Of a stretch of DNA of 12,938 nucleotides, positions 5,679 to 12,938 are shown piece after piece; position 1 is the first letter of the stretch, and every line of letters starts with the position of its first letter. The position numbers and the translations under genes were made by a program. A model generated the notes under the pieces. The model searched no databases, had not been told where the DNA came from, and saw only the letters and a list, made by a program, of their open reading frames with translations. The DNA is from an uncultured Eubacteriales bacterium. GTDB taxonomy: Bacteria; Bacillota; Clostridia; Oscillospirales; Oscillospiraceae. Location of the stretch: assembly GCA_900546295.1 (NCBI GenBank), contig URCK01000052.1, forward strand, positions 1 to 12,938. Direction: 5' to 3'.

Positions 5679-6608
5679 ATGCAAAATGAAATGAATTCCC
5701 TCTACGCCGTCGTCTGCGGCGGCGTGAACATCGACATCGGCGCGCATTCCTTCGCTCCCCTGCGCGGCCGCGACTCCAACCCCGGCCGCGTCGAGCTGAG
5801 TCTCGGCGGCGTAGGGCGCAACATCGCGCACAACATGCGCCTGCTCGGCGTGCCGACCTATCTTCTCACCGCCGTGGGCGGCGATTCGCGCGCAAGCCAG
5901 GTCGAGCAGAGCTGCCGCGAGCTCGGCATCGACCTCTCGCACGCCCTGCGCGTGCCCGACGGGCGCACCTCGACCTATGTCTTCGTCAGCGACAGCGACG
6001 GCGACATGGCGATCGCCGTTTCCGACATGGAGATCTGCGAAAAGCTGACACCGGACTACTTTGCCTCTCAGCTTGATCTGCTCAACGGCGCGGCCGCCGT
6101 CGTCATCGACGCAAACCTGCCGCGAGAATCCATCGCATACCTGACCGAGCATTGCTCTGCGCCCATCTTCATCGACCCCGTCTCCACCGTCAAGGCGGAA
6201 AAGCTCCGCGGCCTTCTTACCCGCGTGCACACGCTCAAGCCCAACCGCATCGAAGCAGAGCTTCTCTCCGGCGTGAAGATCACGGACGATGAGAGCCTTT
6301 ACCGGGCGGCGCAGGCCCTCATCGATCAGGGCGTGGGGCGCGTCTTCCTCTCGCTCGGCGAGGGCGGCGTGCTCGCCGTGCAGCCGGGTGAAGTACAGCG
6401 CGTGCCCATCTGCAAGGCGGAGATGCGCAACGCCACCGGCGCGGGCGACGCAATGATGGCGTCGCTCGTCTGGTCCTTCCTCGCGGGCAGGACGCTCGCC
6501 CAAAGCGCTGCGGCAGGCACAGCAGCCGCCGCCATCGCGGTGGAGAGCGAGGAAACGATCAACCCCGCCATGAGCGCCGAGGCCGTCGAAAGCCGCCTCG
6601 CGCACTGA
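5679..6608 (+). CDS. PfkB-family kinase, pseudouridine kinase-like
   Basis: This 309-residue ribokinase/PfkB-family enzyme should transfer phosphate from ATP to a sugar or nucleoside hydroxyl. It has the N-terminal CGGVNIDIG (13-21), the substrate-lid segment with GGVGRNIAHN (43-52), KPNRIEAELLSG (187-198), and the C-terminal signature NATGAGDA (251-258) with D257 as catalytic base and the anion hole GAGD. The run RDSNPG...SLGGVGRNIA resembles pseudouridine kinases (PsuK) more than fructokinase or ribokinase. The usual partner, pseudouridine-5'-phosphate glycosidase PsuG, is not present here; DUF1846 sits in its place, 27 nt upstream. AAGGA about 10 nt before the ATG supports the start. The substrate is unproven; a plain sugar kinase remains possible. 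Confidence 0.85.
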   Translation: MQNEMNSLYAVVCGGVNIDIGAHSFAPLRGRDSNPGRVELSLGGVGRNIAHNMRLLGVPTYLLTAVGGDSRASQVEQSCRELGIDLSHALRVPDGRTSTYVFVSDSDGDMAIAVSDMEICEKLTPDYFASQLDLLNGAAAVVIDANLPRESIAYLTEHCSAPIFIDPVSTVKAEKLRGLLTRVHTLKPNRIEAELLSGVKITDDESLYRAAQALIDQGVGRVFLSLGEGGVLAVQPGEVQRVPICKAEMRNATGAGDAMMASLVWSFLAGRTLAQSAAAGTAAAAIAVESEETINPAMSAEAVESRLAH

Positions 6609-6613
6609 AATGC

Positions 6614-6656
6614 AAATAAGAAAAGGACCGCTTACGCGGTCCTTTTTCTTATTTTT
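6614..6656. terminator. Bidirectional terminator between convergent genes
   Basis: AAGGACCGC and GCGGTCCTT pair around TTAC, and the stem extends through the flanking A/T runs to roughly 6615-6653 with one bulge. TTTTTCTT follows on the plus strand and TTTTCTTATT on the minus strand. It lies 6 nt past the PfkB stop and overlaps the stop codon of the convergent gene at 6649, so it ends both. Confidence 0.92.
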
Positions 6657-7710
6657 CGATGAGATAGCTGCCGCTCGCGGCGGCCTCCTTCAAAATGGGA
6701 ACAAACTCGACGTCGTAGGCCTTCATCGCCTCCGCGACGCTCTCGAGCTGCTCGCTCGTGCAGGCGACGTACACGCGGTCAAAGTTCTTGACGTACTCGC
6801 TCATCACGATGCCGCTCCTATCCTCGCTGCCCGCGAGCACGATGTCCGCGTCGATACTGACGGAGAGCTTTCCCTTGTAGCCCGCCTGCTCAAGCGCCGT
6901 GTGAATATCGTCAGCAAGCAGCATCAGCGCCTCCTGCTGCGTCATGGTGCGCTCGTCGGTCTTGATGCGGCTCATTCTCCCCTCGCGCGGGTAGTGCATA
7001 TCCTCGAGCAGCAGCTCGTCAAAGCCCATCTGCGCGCATTCCGTAATGATCTGCGTCACATAGTCGCGCGCGGCCTGCTTTTCGGGCGCGAGCCAGTGGG
7101 TGCTGTTCTCGTCGTACCAGACAGTGCCCGTCAGCTGGCAGACGGCGGCGTCCGTCATGTGCTTGTAGGCATAGAAGCTATCGTGCAGCGTGCTGATGCG
7201 GCCGATGGTGTAATAGTCAGAGCCTGTGATGCCCGCAATGGCGCTGCGCGTGCCGCTGCCGCCGCTCACCGCGCCGCAGTCGATCGCGCCGCTCACCGCG
7301 GAATCGTAATAGAGCTTGCCGCTGTCGTCCTTCAAGCGCACGGCGACGGCGTTCGTCTCTTCATCGAGCGCATCCAGCGCGCTCTGCCAGTCGCCGCCGA
7401 GCACATCGTCCCCGAGCGCGACGGCGCGGGTATCCTTGATGACGGGCTTTTCCACGGTGATCTCCAGATCGTCCTTTTTGCCCGTTTCCCCGTTTGCATC
7501 GTTCTTGTTCTGTGTCTGCTCCTGCGGCTTTGACCATGGGAATTCAAAGCGGAACGAGCCGTCCGCCTCATATACAATGTAGCGCTGGGCAAACAAAAAT
7601 CCGCACGCCGCCGCCAGGATCAGCGCCAGCAGCACCGCCAGCACCTTTCTTCCATGCCGGCGGCCGCGATAGCCTGAATAGCCGCGCGTACCGGTCGTTC
7701 TTCTTACCAT
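6649..7710 (-). CDS. Membrane-anchored putative glycoside hydrolase (DUF4015-like)
   Basis: This 353-residue protein has an Arg/Gly-rich cytoplasmic tail (1-22), a single membrane helix (about 23-41) and a polar Gln/Asn/Lys linker (60-85), then an extracytoplasmic domain. That domain fits a TIM-barrel of the putative glycoside hydrolase family DUF4015: AVAVRLKDDSGKLYYDS (121-137) as an early strand, GRISTLHDSF (170-179), THWLAPE (204-210), GFDELLLEDMHYP (229-241) and KLSVSIDAD (281-289). The GFDEhhhDYhRFP-type motif usually has Asp where this protein has E236. AAGGAGG lies 10 nt before the ATG. It is set off from rpiB by a terminator and probably has its own promoter, which I cannot identify. 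A cell-wall polysaccharide substrate is inference. Confidence 0.68.
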   Translation of the reverse strand: MVRRTTGTRGYSGYRGRRHGRKVLAVLLALILAAACGFLFAQRYIVYEADGSFRFEFPWSKPQEQTQNKNDANGETGKKDDLEITVEKPVIKDTRAVALGDDVLGGDWQSALDALDEETNAVAVRLKDDSGKLYYDSAVSGAIDCGAVSGGSGTRSAIAGITGSDYYTIGRISTLHDSFYAYKHMTDAAVCQLTGTVWYDENSTHWLAPEKQAARDYVTQIITECAQMGFDELLLEDMHYPREGRMSRIKTDERTMTQQEALMLLADDIHTALEQAGYKGKLSVSIDADIVLAGSEDRSGIVMSEYVKNFDRVYVACTSEQLESVAEAMKAYDVEFVPILKEAAASGSYLIEK

Positions 7711-7759
7711 GTCCGCTCCGCCTCCTTTTCCTCGTGCAACAGTTTACCTTCAAAACGGA

Positions 7760-7799
7760 AAAAAATCAACAAAAACCCGAGGGCTTTTGTTGATTTTCC
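7760..7799 (-). terminator. Terminator at the end of the heat-shock operon (after rpiB)
   Basis: On the minus strand AAAATCAACAAAAGCCC and GGGTTTTTGTTGATTTT form a long hairpin with a 2-nt loop (one internal mismatch), followed by further T residues, starting about 15 nt after the rpiB stop. It separates rpiB from the downstream glycoside hydrolase gene. Confidence 0.88.
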
Positions 7800-7812
7800 G
7801 CATCTGTATGGT

Positions 7813-8250
7813 TTAGCCCTTGATGCCGTCCAGCAGCGCGACGCGGCGCGCGTGGCGGCCGCCCTCAAATTCGGTGGAGAGGAAGGTCTCGACCATGGCC
7901 GAGGCCAGCTTGGGGCCCGTGAAGCCCGCGCCGATTGCCATCATGTTGGCGTTGTTGTGCTGGCGGCAGAGCTGTGCCTCGAGCGCGTCGGCGCAGTGCG
8001 CGCAGCGAATGCCGTTTACCTTGTTCGCCGCGATGGAAATGCCGATGCCCGTCGTGCAAACAACGATGCCGTACTCGCATTCCCCGCTCGCCACGGCGCG
8101 CGCGGCAGCCTCGCCGAAGATGGGATAGTCGCAGCTCTCGGTGGAATAGGTGCCGCAGTCCTTGACCTCGTGGCCCAGCCTCTCCAGCTGCTTTTTGATG
8201 TCTTCCTTCATGGCGTATCCGCCGTGGTCACAGCCCAGTGCGATCTTCAT
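7813..8250 (-). CDS. rpiB: Ribose-5-phosphate isomerase B (RpiB/LacAB family)
   Basis: This cytoplasmic 145-residue enzyme interconverts ribulose-5-phosphate and ribose-5-phosphate in the pentose phosphate pathway. The full RpiB signature is present: CDHGGYAMK (7-15) with D8/H9, DYP (41-43), the catalytic-base cysteine C65 in VVCTTGIGISIAANK (63-77), QHNNANMMAIGA (97-108) and the phosphate-binding GGRHARRV (130-137). The Thr after C65 replaces the Gly found in E. coli (CGTG). AAGGAGAAAAACT precedes the ATG. It is the last gene of the dnaK operon, 20 nt after the PHP gene, and is followed by a terminator. A galactose-6-phosphate isomerase subunit or an allose isomerase is less likely, since it stands alone with complete active-site residues. 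Confidence 0.95.
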   Translation of the reverse strand: MKIALGCDHGGYAMKEDIKKQLERLGHEVKDCGTYSTESCDYPIFGEAAARAVASGECEYGIVVCTTGIGISIAANKVNGIRCAHCADALEAQLCRQHNNANMMAIGAGFTGPKLASAMVETFLSTEFEGGRHARRVALLDGIKG

Positions 8251-8270
8251 AGTTTTTCTCCTTTTATCGG

Positions 8271-9077
8271 TCAGATTTTGTGAAAGACCGGTTTTTTCTT
8301 TTCAAACGTACACACATAGTTGAGGTCGCAGCTCTGCAAAAGTTCCTGCGTTTCCCGCGCGCGCATACCGACAAATTCCGGCGTGTGCGCGTCGGTGCCG
8401 ATGGTGACGATCTCGCCGCCGAGCTCCCGGTAGAGCTTCAGCCACTTCCCGTCCGGCAGCGGCGTGTTGCCGCGGTTCACGTTGCACTCGATGCCGCAGC
8501 CGTTTTCGATGAGCGCGCGGAACACCTGCGCGACCTCGTCCTCAAAGCCGTCGAAGGACATGTGCATGCCGTGGTTTTCGTTCATGTAGCGCAGCGGCAG
8601 CGTCAGGTGCCCGAGCACGGAGAACTTGCCCCACTTCGCCGTTTGCAGCACGAGACCGAGATAATCCGCGATCTGCTCGCGCGCCTCCTGCTCGGTGCAG
8701 CCGGGCATGAAGTAGAGGTCGTTCCAGTCGTACTTTCCCGAGAGCTGATGCTGCGAGCCGATGACAAAGTCCAGCTCGGGCAGTCGCGCGAGCAGTTCTT
8801 CTGCATAGGCAAAATCGCGCACCGCCTCGCCGAGCTCGATGCCGCGGCGCACGGTGATCTTCCCCCCGGCCGCGCGGTCGGCGCGCGCAAAGGTCTCCCC
8901 GCGCGCGGAAAAATCGTGCTCCCAGTGGGTGTATTCGCATGGGCGGTAGGTATCCGCATGGTCCGTCAGGCATAGTTCCTGAAGGCCCTGCGCGATCCCT
9001 GCGCGCACCATGTCCTCCACCGGCGTTTTCGAGTCGAACGAAAGCGCGCAGTGGGTATGATAATCGGATAAATACAT
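8271..9077 (-). CDS. PHP-domain phosphatase, histidinol-phosphatase (HisJ/HisK)-like
   Basis: This 268-residue PHP-superfamily metal-dependent phosphoesterase has all the metal-binding motifs in order: DYHTH (5-9), LTDHAD (37-42), GIELGEA (79-85, E81), GSQH (107-110), LGHL (155-158) and GTDAHT (227-232). Its size and motif spacing match HisJ/HisK-type histidinol-phosphate phosphatases, which perform the penultimate step of histidine synthesis with a trinuclear metal centre. No other his gene is near, so a different phosphorylated substrate is quite possible. It begins 10 nt after the dnaJ stop with an AAGGG ribosome site, and rpiB follows after 20 nt, which puts it inside the heat-shock transcript. 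Confidence 0.85.
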   Translation of the reverse strand: MYLSDYHTHCALSFDSKTPVEDMVRAGIAQGLQELCLTDHADTYRPCEYTHWEHDFSARGETFARADRAAGGKITVRRGIELGEAVRDFAYAEELLARLPELDFVIGSQHQLSGKYDWNDLYFMPGCTEQEAREQIADYLGLVLQTAKWGKFSVLGHLTLPLRYMNENHGMHMSFDGFEDEVAQVFRALIENGCGIECNVNRGNTPLPDGKWLKLYRELGGEIVTIGTDAHTPEFVGMRARETQELLQSCDLNYVCTFEKKKPVFHKI

Positions 9078-9087
9078 CTTTTACCCT

Positions 9088-10227
9088 TTACAGCTTGAAC
9101 TTTCCGAAAAAGCCCTTGTGCTCTTCGTAATTCTTCTCGCCCAGCAGCTCGCTGAACTTCCTGAGCGCTTCCTTCTGCTCGCGGTTGAGGTTGCGCGGCG
9201 TTTCAATGTTTACGGTGACGTACTGGTCGCCGCGTGAGCGGCCGTTGAGCCCGGGAATGCCCTTGCCCTTCAAGCGAAAGGTCGTGCCGCTCTGCGTGCC
9301 CTCGGGGATGGTGTACTTCACCTTGCCGTCGATCGTCGGGATCTCCAGCTCCGCGCCGAGCGCCGCCTGCGTAAAGGTGATGGGCGCCTCGCAGAGGACG
9401 CTCGTCCCCTCGCGGCGGAAGATCTCGTGCGGGCGCACGGAAACGACGATCAGAAGATCGCCCGCGGGGCCGCCGTTCCTGCCCGCGTTGCCCTGGCCGC
9501 GCAGGGAAATGGTCTGTCCGTTGTCGATGCCCGCAGGGATCGTGACCTTGATGGTCTTGCGGCGGCGCACCATGCTCTTGCCGCCGCAGGTGGGGCAGGG
9601 CTGGTGGATGATCTTGCCGCGTCCGCCGCAGCGCTGGCACGGCGCGGAGGTGGACATATAGCCCAGCGGCGTCTGGCGGCGCTGCTGGATCACGCCGCTG
9701 CCGCGGCAGTCGGGGCAGACCTCGGCGGTCGTGCCCTTGGCGCAGCCCGAGCCGCGGCAGTCGGGACACTGCTCCACGCGGTCGATGCTGACCTCTTTTT
9801 CGCAGCCGAAGGCCGCCTCTTCAAAGCTGATGTTCACGCTCGTGCGCAGGCTCTCGCCGCGCGTGGGCGCGTTGGGGTTGGCGCGCACGCCGCCGCCGAA
9901 GCCCCCGCCGAAAAAGCTGCCGAAGATATCGCCAAGGTCGCCAAAGTCGAATCCGCCGGCGCCGTAAGCGCCGCCGCCCGCGCCCGCTCCGTAGTTCGGG
10001 TCCACGCCCGCAAAGCCGAACTGGTCGTAGCGCGCCTTCTTCTCCGGGTCGCTCAAAACCTCGTTCGCCTCGTTGATCTCCTTGAACTTCTCTTCCGCTT
10101 CCTTATCGCCGGGGTTCATGTCGGGGTGATACTTGCGCGCAAGCTTTTTGTATGCCTTTTTGATCTCTTCCTCCGAAGCGCCCTTGGAAATGCCGAGCAC
10201 CTCGTAATAATCGCGTTTCTCCGCCAT
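9088..10227 (-). CDS. dnaJ: Chaperone DnaJ (Hsp40)
   Basis: This full-length type I Hsp40 of 379 residues delivers unfolded proteins to DnaK and stimulates its ATPase. The J domain (1-70) has HPD at 34-36; a Gly/Phe-rich linker covers about 70-115; four zinc-binding repeats lie at 154-216 (CPDCRGSG twice, CQRCGGRG, CPTCGGKS); two C-terminal substrate-binding domains follow. The fourth zinc repeat ends in Ser instead of Gly, but all eight cysteines are kept. ATG at 10227 is chosen because AAGGGAG (10242-10236) lies exactly 8 nt upstream and MAEKRDYYEVLG is the family start; an in-frame TTG two codons earlier is too close to that site. It follows dnaK after about 75 nt containing a hairpin. Confidence 0.97.
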   Translation of the reverse strand: MAEKRDYYEVLGISKGASEEEIKKAYKKLARKYHPDMNPGDKEAEEKFKEINEANEVLSDPEKKARYDQFGFAGVDPNYGAGAGGGAYGAGGFDFGDLGDIFGSFFGGGFGGGVRANPNAPTRGESLRTSVNISFEEAAFGCEKEVSIDRVEQCPDCRGSGCAKGTTAEVCPDCRGSGVIQQRRQTPLGYMSTSAPCQRCGGRGKIIHQPCPTCGGKSMVRRRKTIKVTIPAGIDNGQTISLRGQGNAGRNGGPAGDLLIVVSVRPHEIFRREGTSVLCEAPITFTQAALGAELEIPTIDGKVKYTIPEGTQSGTTFRLKGKGIPGLNGRSRGDQYVTVNIETPRNLNREQKEALRKFSELLGEKNYEEHKGFFGKFKL

Positions 10228-10255
10228 AGACAAAACTCCCTTGAAACGCCACGAT

Positions 10256-10281
10256 CGGGGGCAGTTAAAAAACTGTCCCCG
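10256..10281 (-). other. Intergenic hairpin between dnaK and dnaJ
   Basis: CGGGGGCAGTT (10256-10266) pairs with AACTGTCCCCG (10271-10281) over 11 bp with one G-T wobble and an AAAA (TTTT on the minus strand) loop. No T run follows the stem on the minus strand, so it is not a normal terminator. Its place, 14 nt before the dnaJ ribosome site, suggests an mRNA-stability, processing or attenuation element that sets the DnaK:DnaJ ratio. Confidence 0.6.
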
Positions 10282-10301
10282 TTGTGGCCGGTCTTTTTAT
10301 T

Positions 10302-12164
<1,863 letters not shown>

Positions 12165-12201
12165 AAAGCAGTTCCTCCAATAGATCGAAAATTCTTTTTT
12201 A

Positions 12202-12233
12202 CAAACTCAGGTTTGGGCGCGCCCGGCGCACCC
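12202..12233 (-). other. Two small hairpins between grpE and dnaK
   Basis: On the minus strand GGGTGCGC / GCGCGCCC (12233-12215, 3-nt loop, one G-U pair) starts 3 nt after the grpE stop, and CAAAC / GTTTG (12215-12202, 4-nt loop) follows directly. No T run follows the first stem, so full termination is unlikely. These could stabilise the upstream mRNA end or mark a processing point before the dnaK ribosome site. Confidence 0.45.
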
Positions 12234-12236
12234 GAT

Positions 12237-12779
12237 TCAGTTGGCGACCTTTACCATGGCGAACCGGACGACCTTATCGCCGGATCTGAAGCCGGTCTGG
12301 AAGACGTCCACAATGATGTTCTCGCCAGCGCCCTCGTCCTCCACGTGCATCACGGCGTTGTGGAGGTTGGGATCGAAGGGCTCGCCCAGGGCGGGGATCT
12401 CCTCGATGCCCAGCTTGGCGAGAACCTCCTTGAGCTGGGTCATGGTCATCTCCACGCCCTTCTTGTAGGCCTCGTCGGCGGTCTCCTGCTTGAGGGCCCG
12501 CTCTAGGTTGTCGTACACCGGCAGGAAGGCCGCGGCGGTGTCCGCCTTGGCGTCCGACCAGGCGGATTCCTTCTCCTTCTGGCTGCGGCGGCGGTAGTTG
12601 TCGTATTCAGCGGCCAGGCGGAGAAATTTGTCCTCCTGGTCGGAGAGGTTCTTCTTGAGGGCCTCCAGCTCCTCCAACAGGGGGTTGGGAGCCTCGGCCT
12701 CCGTCTCCTCGGTGGGGACGGCCTGCTCGGTCTGCTCTTCCGGGGTCACGTCCTCCGGCTTTTTTTCCTTCTTGCTCAT
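12237..12779 (-). CDS. grpE: Nucleotide exchange factor GrpE
   Basis: About 180 residues. GrpE dimers release ADP from DnaK. A charged, acidic N-terminal tail (about 1-40) leads into the long coiled-coil helix (LLEELEALKKNLSDQEDKFLRLAAEYDNYRRR, cut here as residues about 35-66). After it come FLPVYDNLERAL, the GVEMTMTQLKEVLAKLGIEEI segment, and the C-terminal beta domain with the signature FDPNLHNAVMHVED and VFQTGFRSGDKVVRFAMVKVAN. I favour ATG 12779 (MSKKEKKPED); an in-frame ATG three codons upstream (12788) lies only 4 nt from the GGAG site and is also possible. It follows hrcA by fewer than 20 nt, so their translation is probably linked. Confidence 0.95.
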   Translation of the reverse strand: MSKKEKKPEDVTPEEQTEQAVPTEETEAEAPNPLLEELEALKKNLSDQEDKFLRLAAEYDNYRRRSQKEKESAWSDAKADTAAAFLPVYDNLERALKQETADEAYKKGVEMTMTQLKEVLAKLGIEEIPALGEPFDPNLHNAVMHVEDEGAGENIIVDVFQTGFRSGDKVVRFAMVKVAN

Positions 12780-12795
12780 GGGATGCATTCATCTC

Positions 12796-12938
12796 CTATT
12801 TCTCGTCGTCCCTGCCCTGGGGCAGTTCACCCTGTCCAAACAGCCGGGAGAGGCCCTCGGCCAGATAGGACAGGCGGGCGGTTATCTTGGCGTAATCCAT
12901 CCGTGTGGGGCCCACTACGCCGATGACGCCCCGCATGC
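12796..12938 (-). CDS. hrcA: Heat-inducible repressor HrcA, C-terminal end (partial)
   Basis: The minus strand entering from the right edge reads MRGVIGVVGPTRMDYAK then ITARLSYLAEGLSRLFG and ends QGELPQGRDDEK with TAG at 12796-12798. G-x-IG(V/I)-(V/I)GPTRMDYAK is the conserved C-terminal signature of HrcA, the repressor that binds CIRCE elements and, with GroEL, controls the class I heat-shock operons of Firmicutes. Only about 47 residues are inside the window; the DNA-binding domain, the promoter and any CIRCE site lie beyond it. As the first gene of hrcA-grpE-dnaK-dnaJ it implies autoregulation of the operon. Confidence 0.93.
   Translation of the reverse strand, partial: MRGVIGVVGPTRMDYAKITARLSYLAEGLSRLFGQGELPQGRDDEK

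Noticed and set aside
4074..6605. Open frame of 843 codons on the minus strand opposite DUF1846 and the PfkB kinase
   Set aside because: It covers both genes in antisense, has repetitive Arg/Ala/Asp/Val/Gly-rich composition typical of the complement of GC-rich coding DNA, and starts with no ribosome site. The plus-strand genes have family motifs, a promoter and a terminator.
6610..7533. Open frame of 307 codons on the plus strand opposite the glycoside hydrolase gene
   Set aside because: It starts inside the terminator hairpin and is an Ala/Val/Asp/His-rich complement of the minus-strand gene, which has a signal anchor and a good ribosome site.
12165..12236. CIRCE operator (TTAGCACTC-N9-GAGTGCTAA) searched for upstream of dnaK and elsewhere
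   Set aside because: No match was seen by eye in the window; any CIRCE site should lie upstream of hrcA, beyond the right edge.

Overview
The window looks like a chromosomal piece from a fairly GC-rich gut-type Firmicute, probably class Clostridia, order Oscillospirales. This is inferred from the hrcA-grpE-dnaK-dnaJ order, strong AGGAGG-type ribosome sites, sigma-A-like promoters, an Hsp20 starting MVPSIYGEN, and a KtrAB potassium system. Genus cannot be decided from the sequence alone.

Left part (1-3300, all intact genes on the minus strand): the first nine codons of an hsp20-type small heat-shock gene, an HdeD/DUF308 membrane protein, then a damaged zone. In that zone the last ~37 codons of clpB (minus) lie back to back with the last ~29 codons of an unidentified plus-strand gene. 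Both lack their 5' ends, so a deletion, inversion or assembly join sits near position 1043. Next come ktrA and ktrB, the two subunits of a Ktr potassium uptake system.

Middle (3300-6660): a 550-bp gene-free stretch rich in inverted and direct repeats runs up to a tRNA-Val(GAC) gene with a clear promoter and terminator. Then, on the plus strand, a two-gene operon with a near-consensus promoter and a strong terminator encodes a DUF1846 (UPF0371) protein of unknown function and a PfkB-family kinase resembling pseudouridine kinases. This is the best candidate here for an undescribed pathway.

Right part (6649-12938, minus strand): the heat-shock operon hrcA(partial)-grpE-dnaK-dnaJ continues with very short gaps into a PHP-family phosphatase (histidinol-phosphatase-like) and rpiB, and ends at a terminator. 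It is followed by a separate membrane-anchored putative glycoside hydrolase whose 3' end shares a bidirectional terminator with the PfkB gene. HrcA represses the operon in related bacteria, GrpE/DnaK/DnaJ form the Hsp70 folding machine, and the PHP and RpiB enzymes appear to be co-transcribed with it.

The most striking anomaly is inside dnaK. Leucine and serine codon choice flips abruptly near 11,020-11,060: leucine is CTG in 26 of 28 codons before the point and CTC in 10 of 11 after it. This suggests recombination between lineages or a chimeric assembly.
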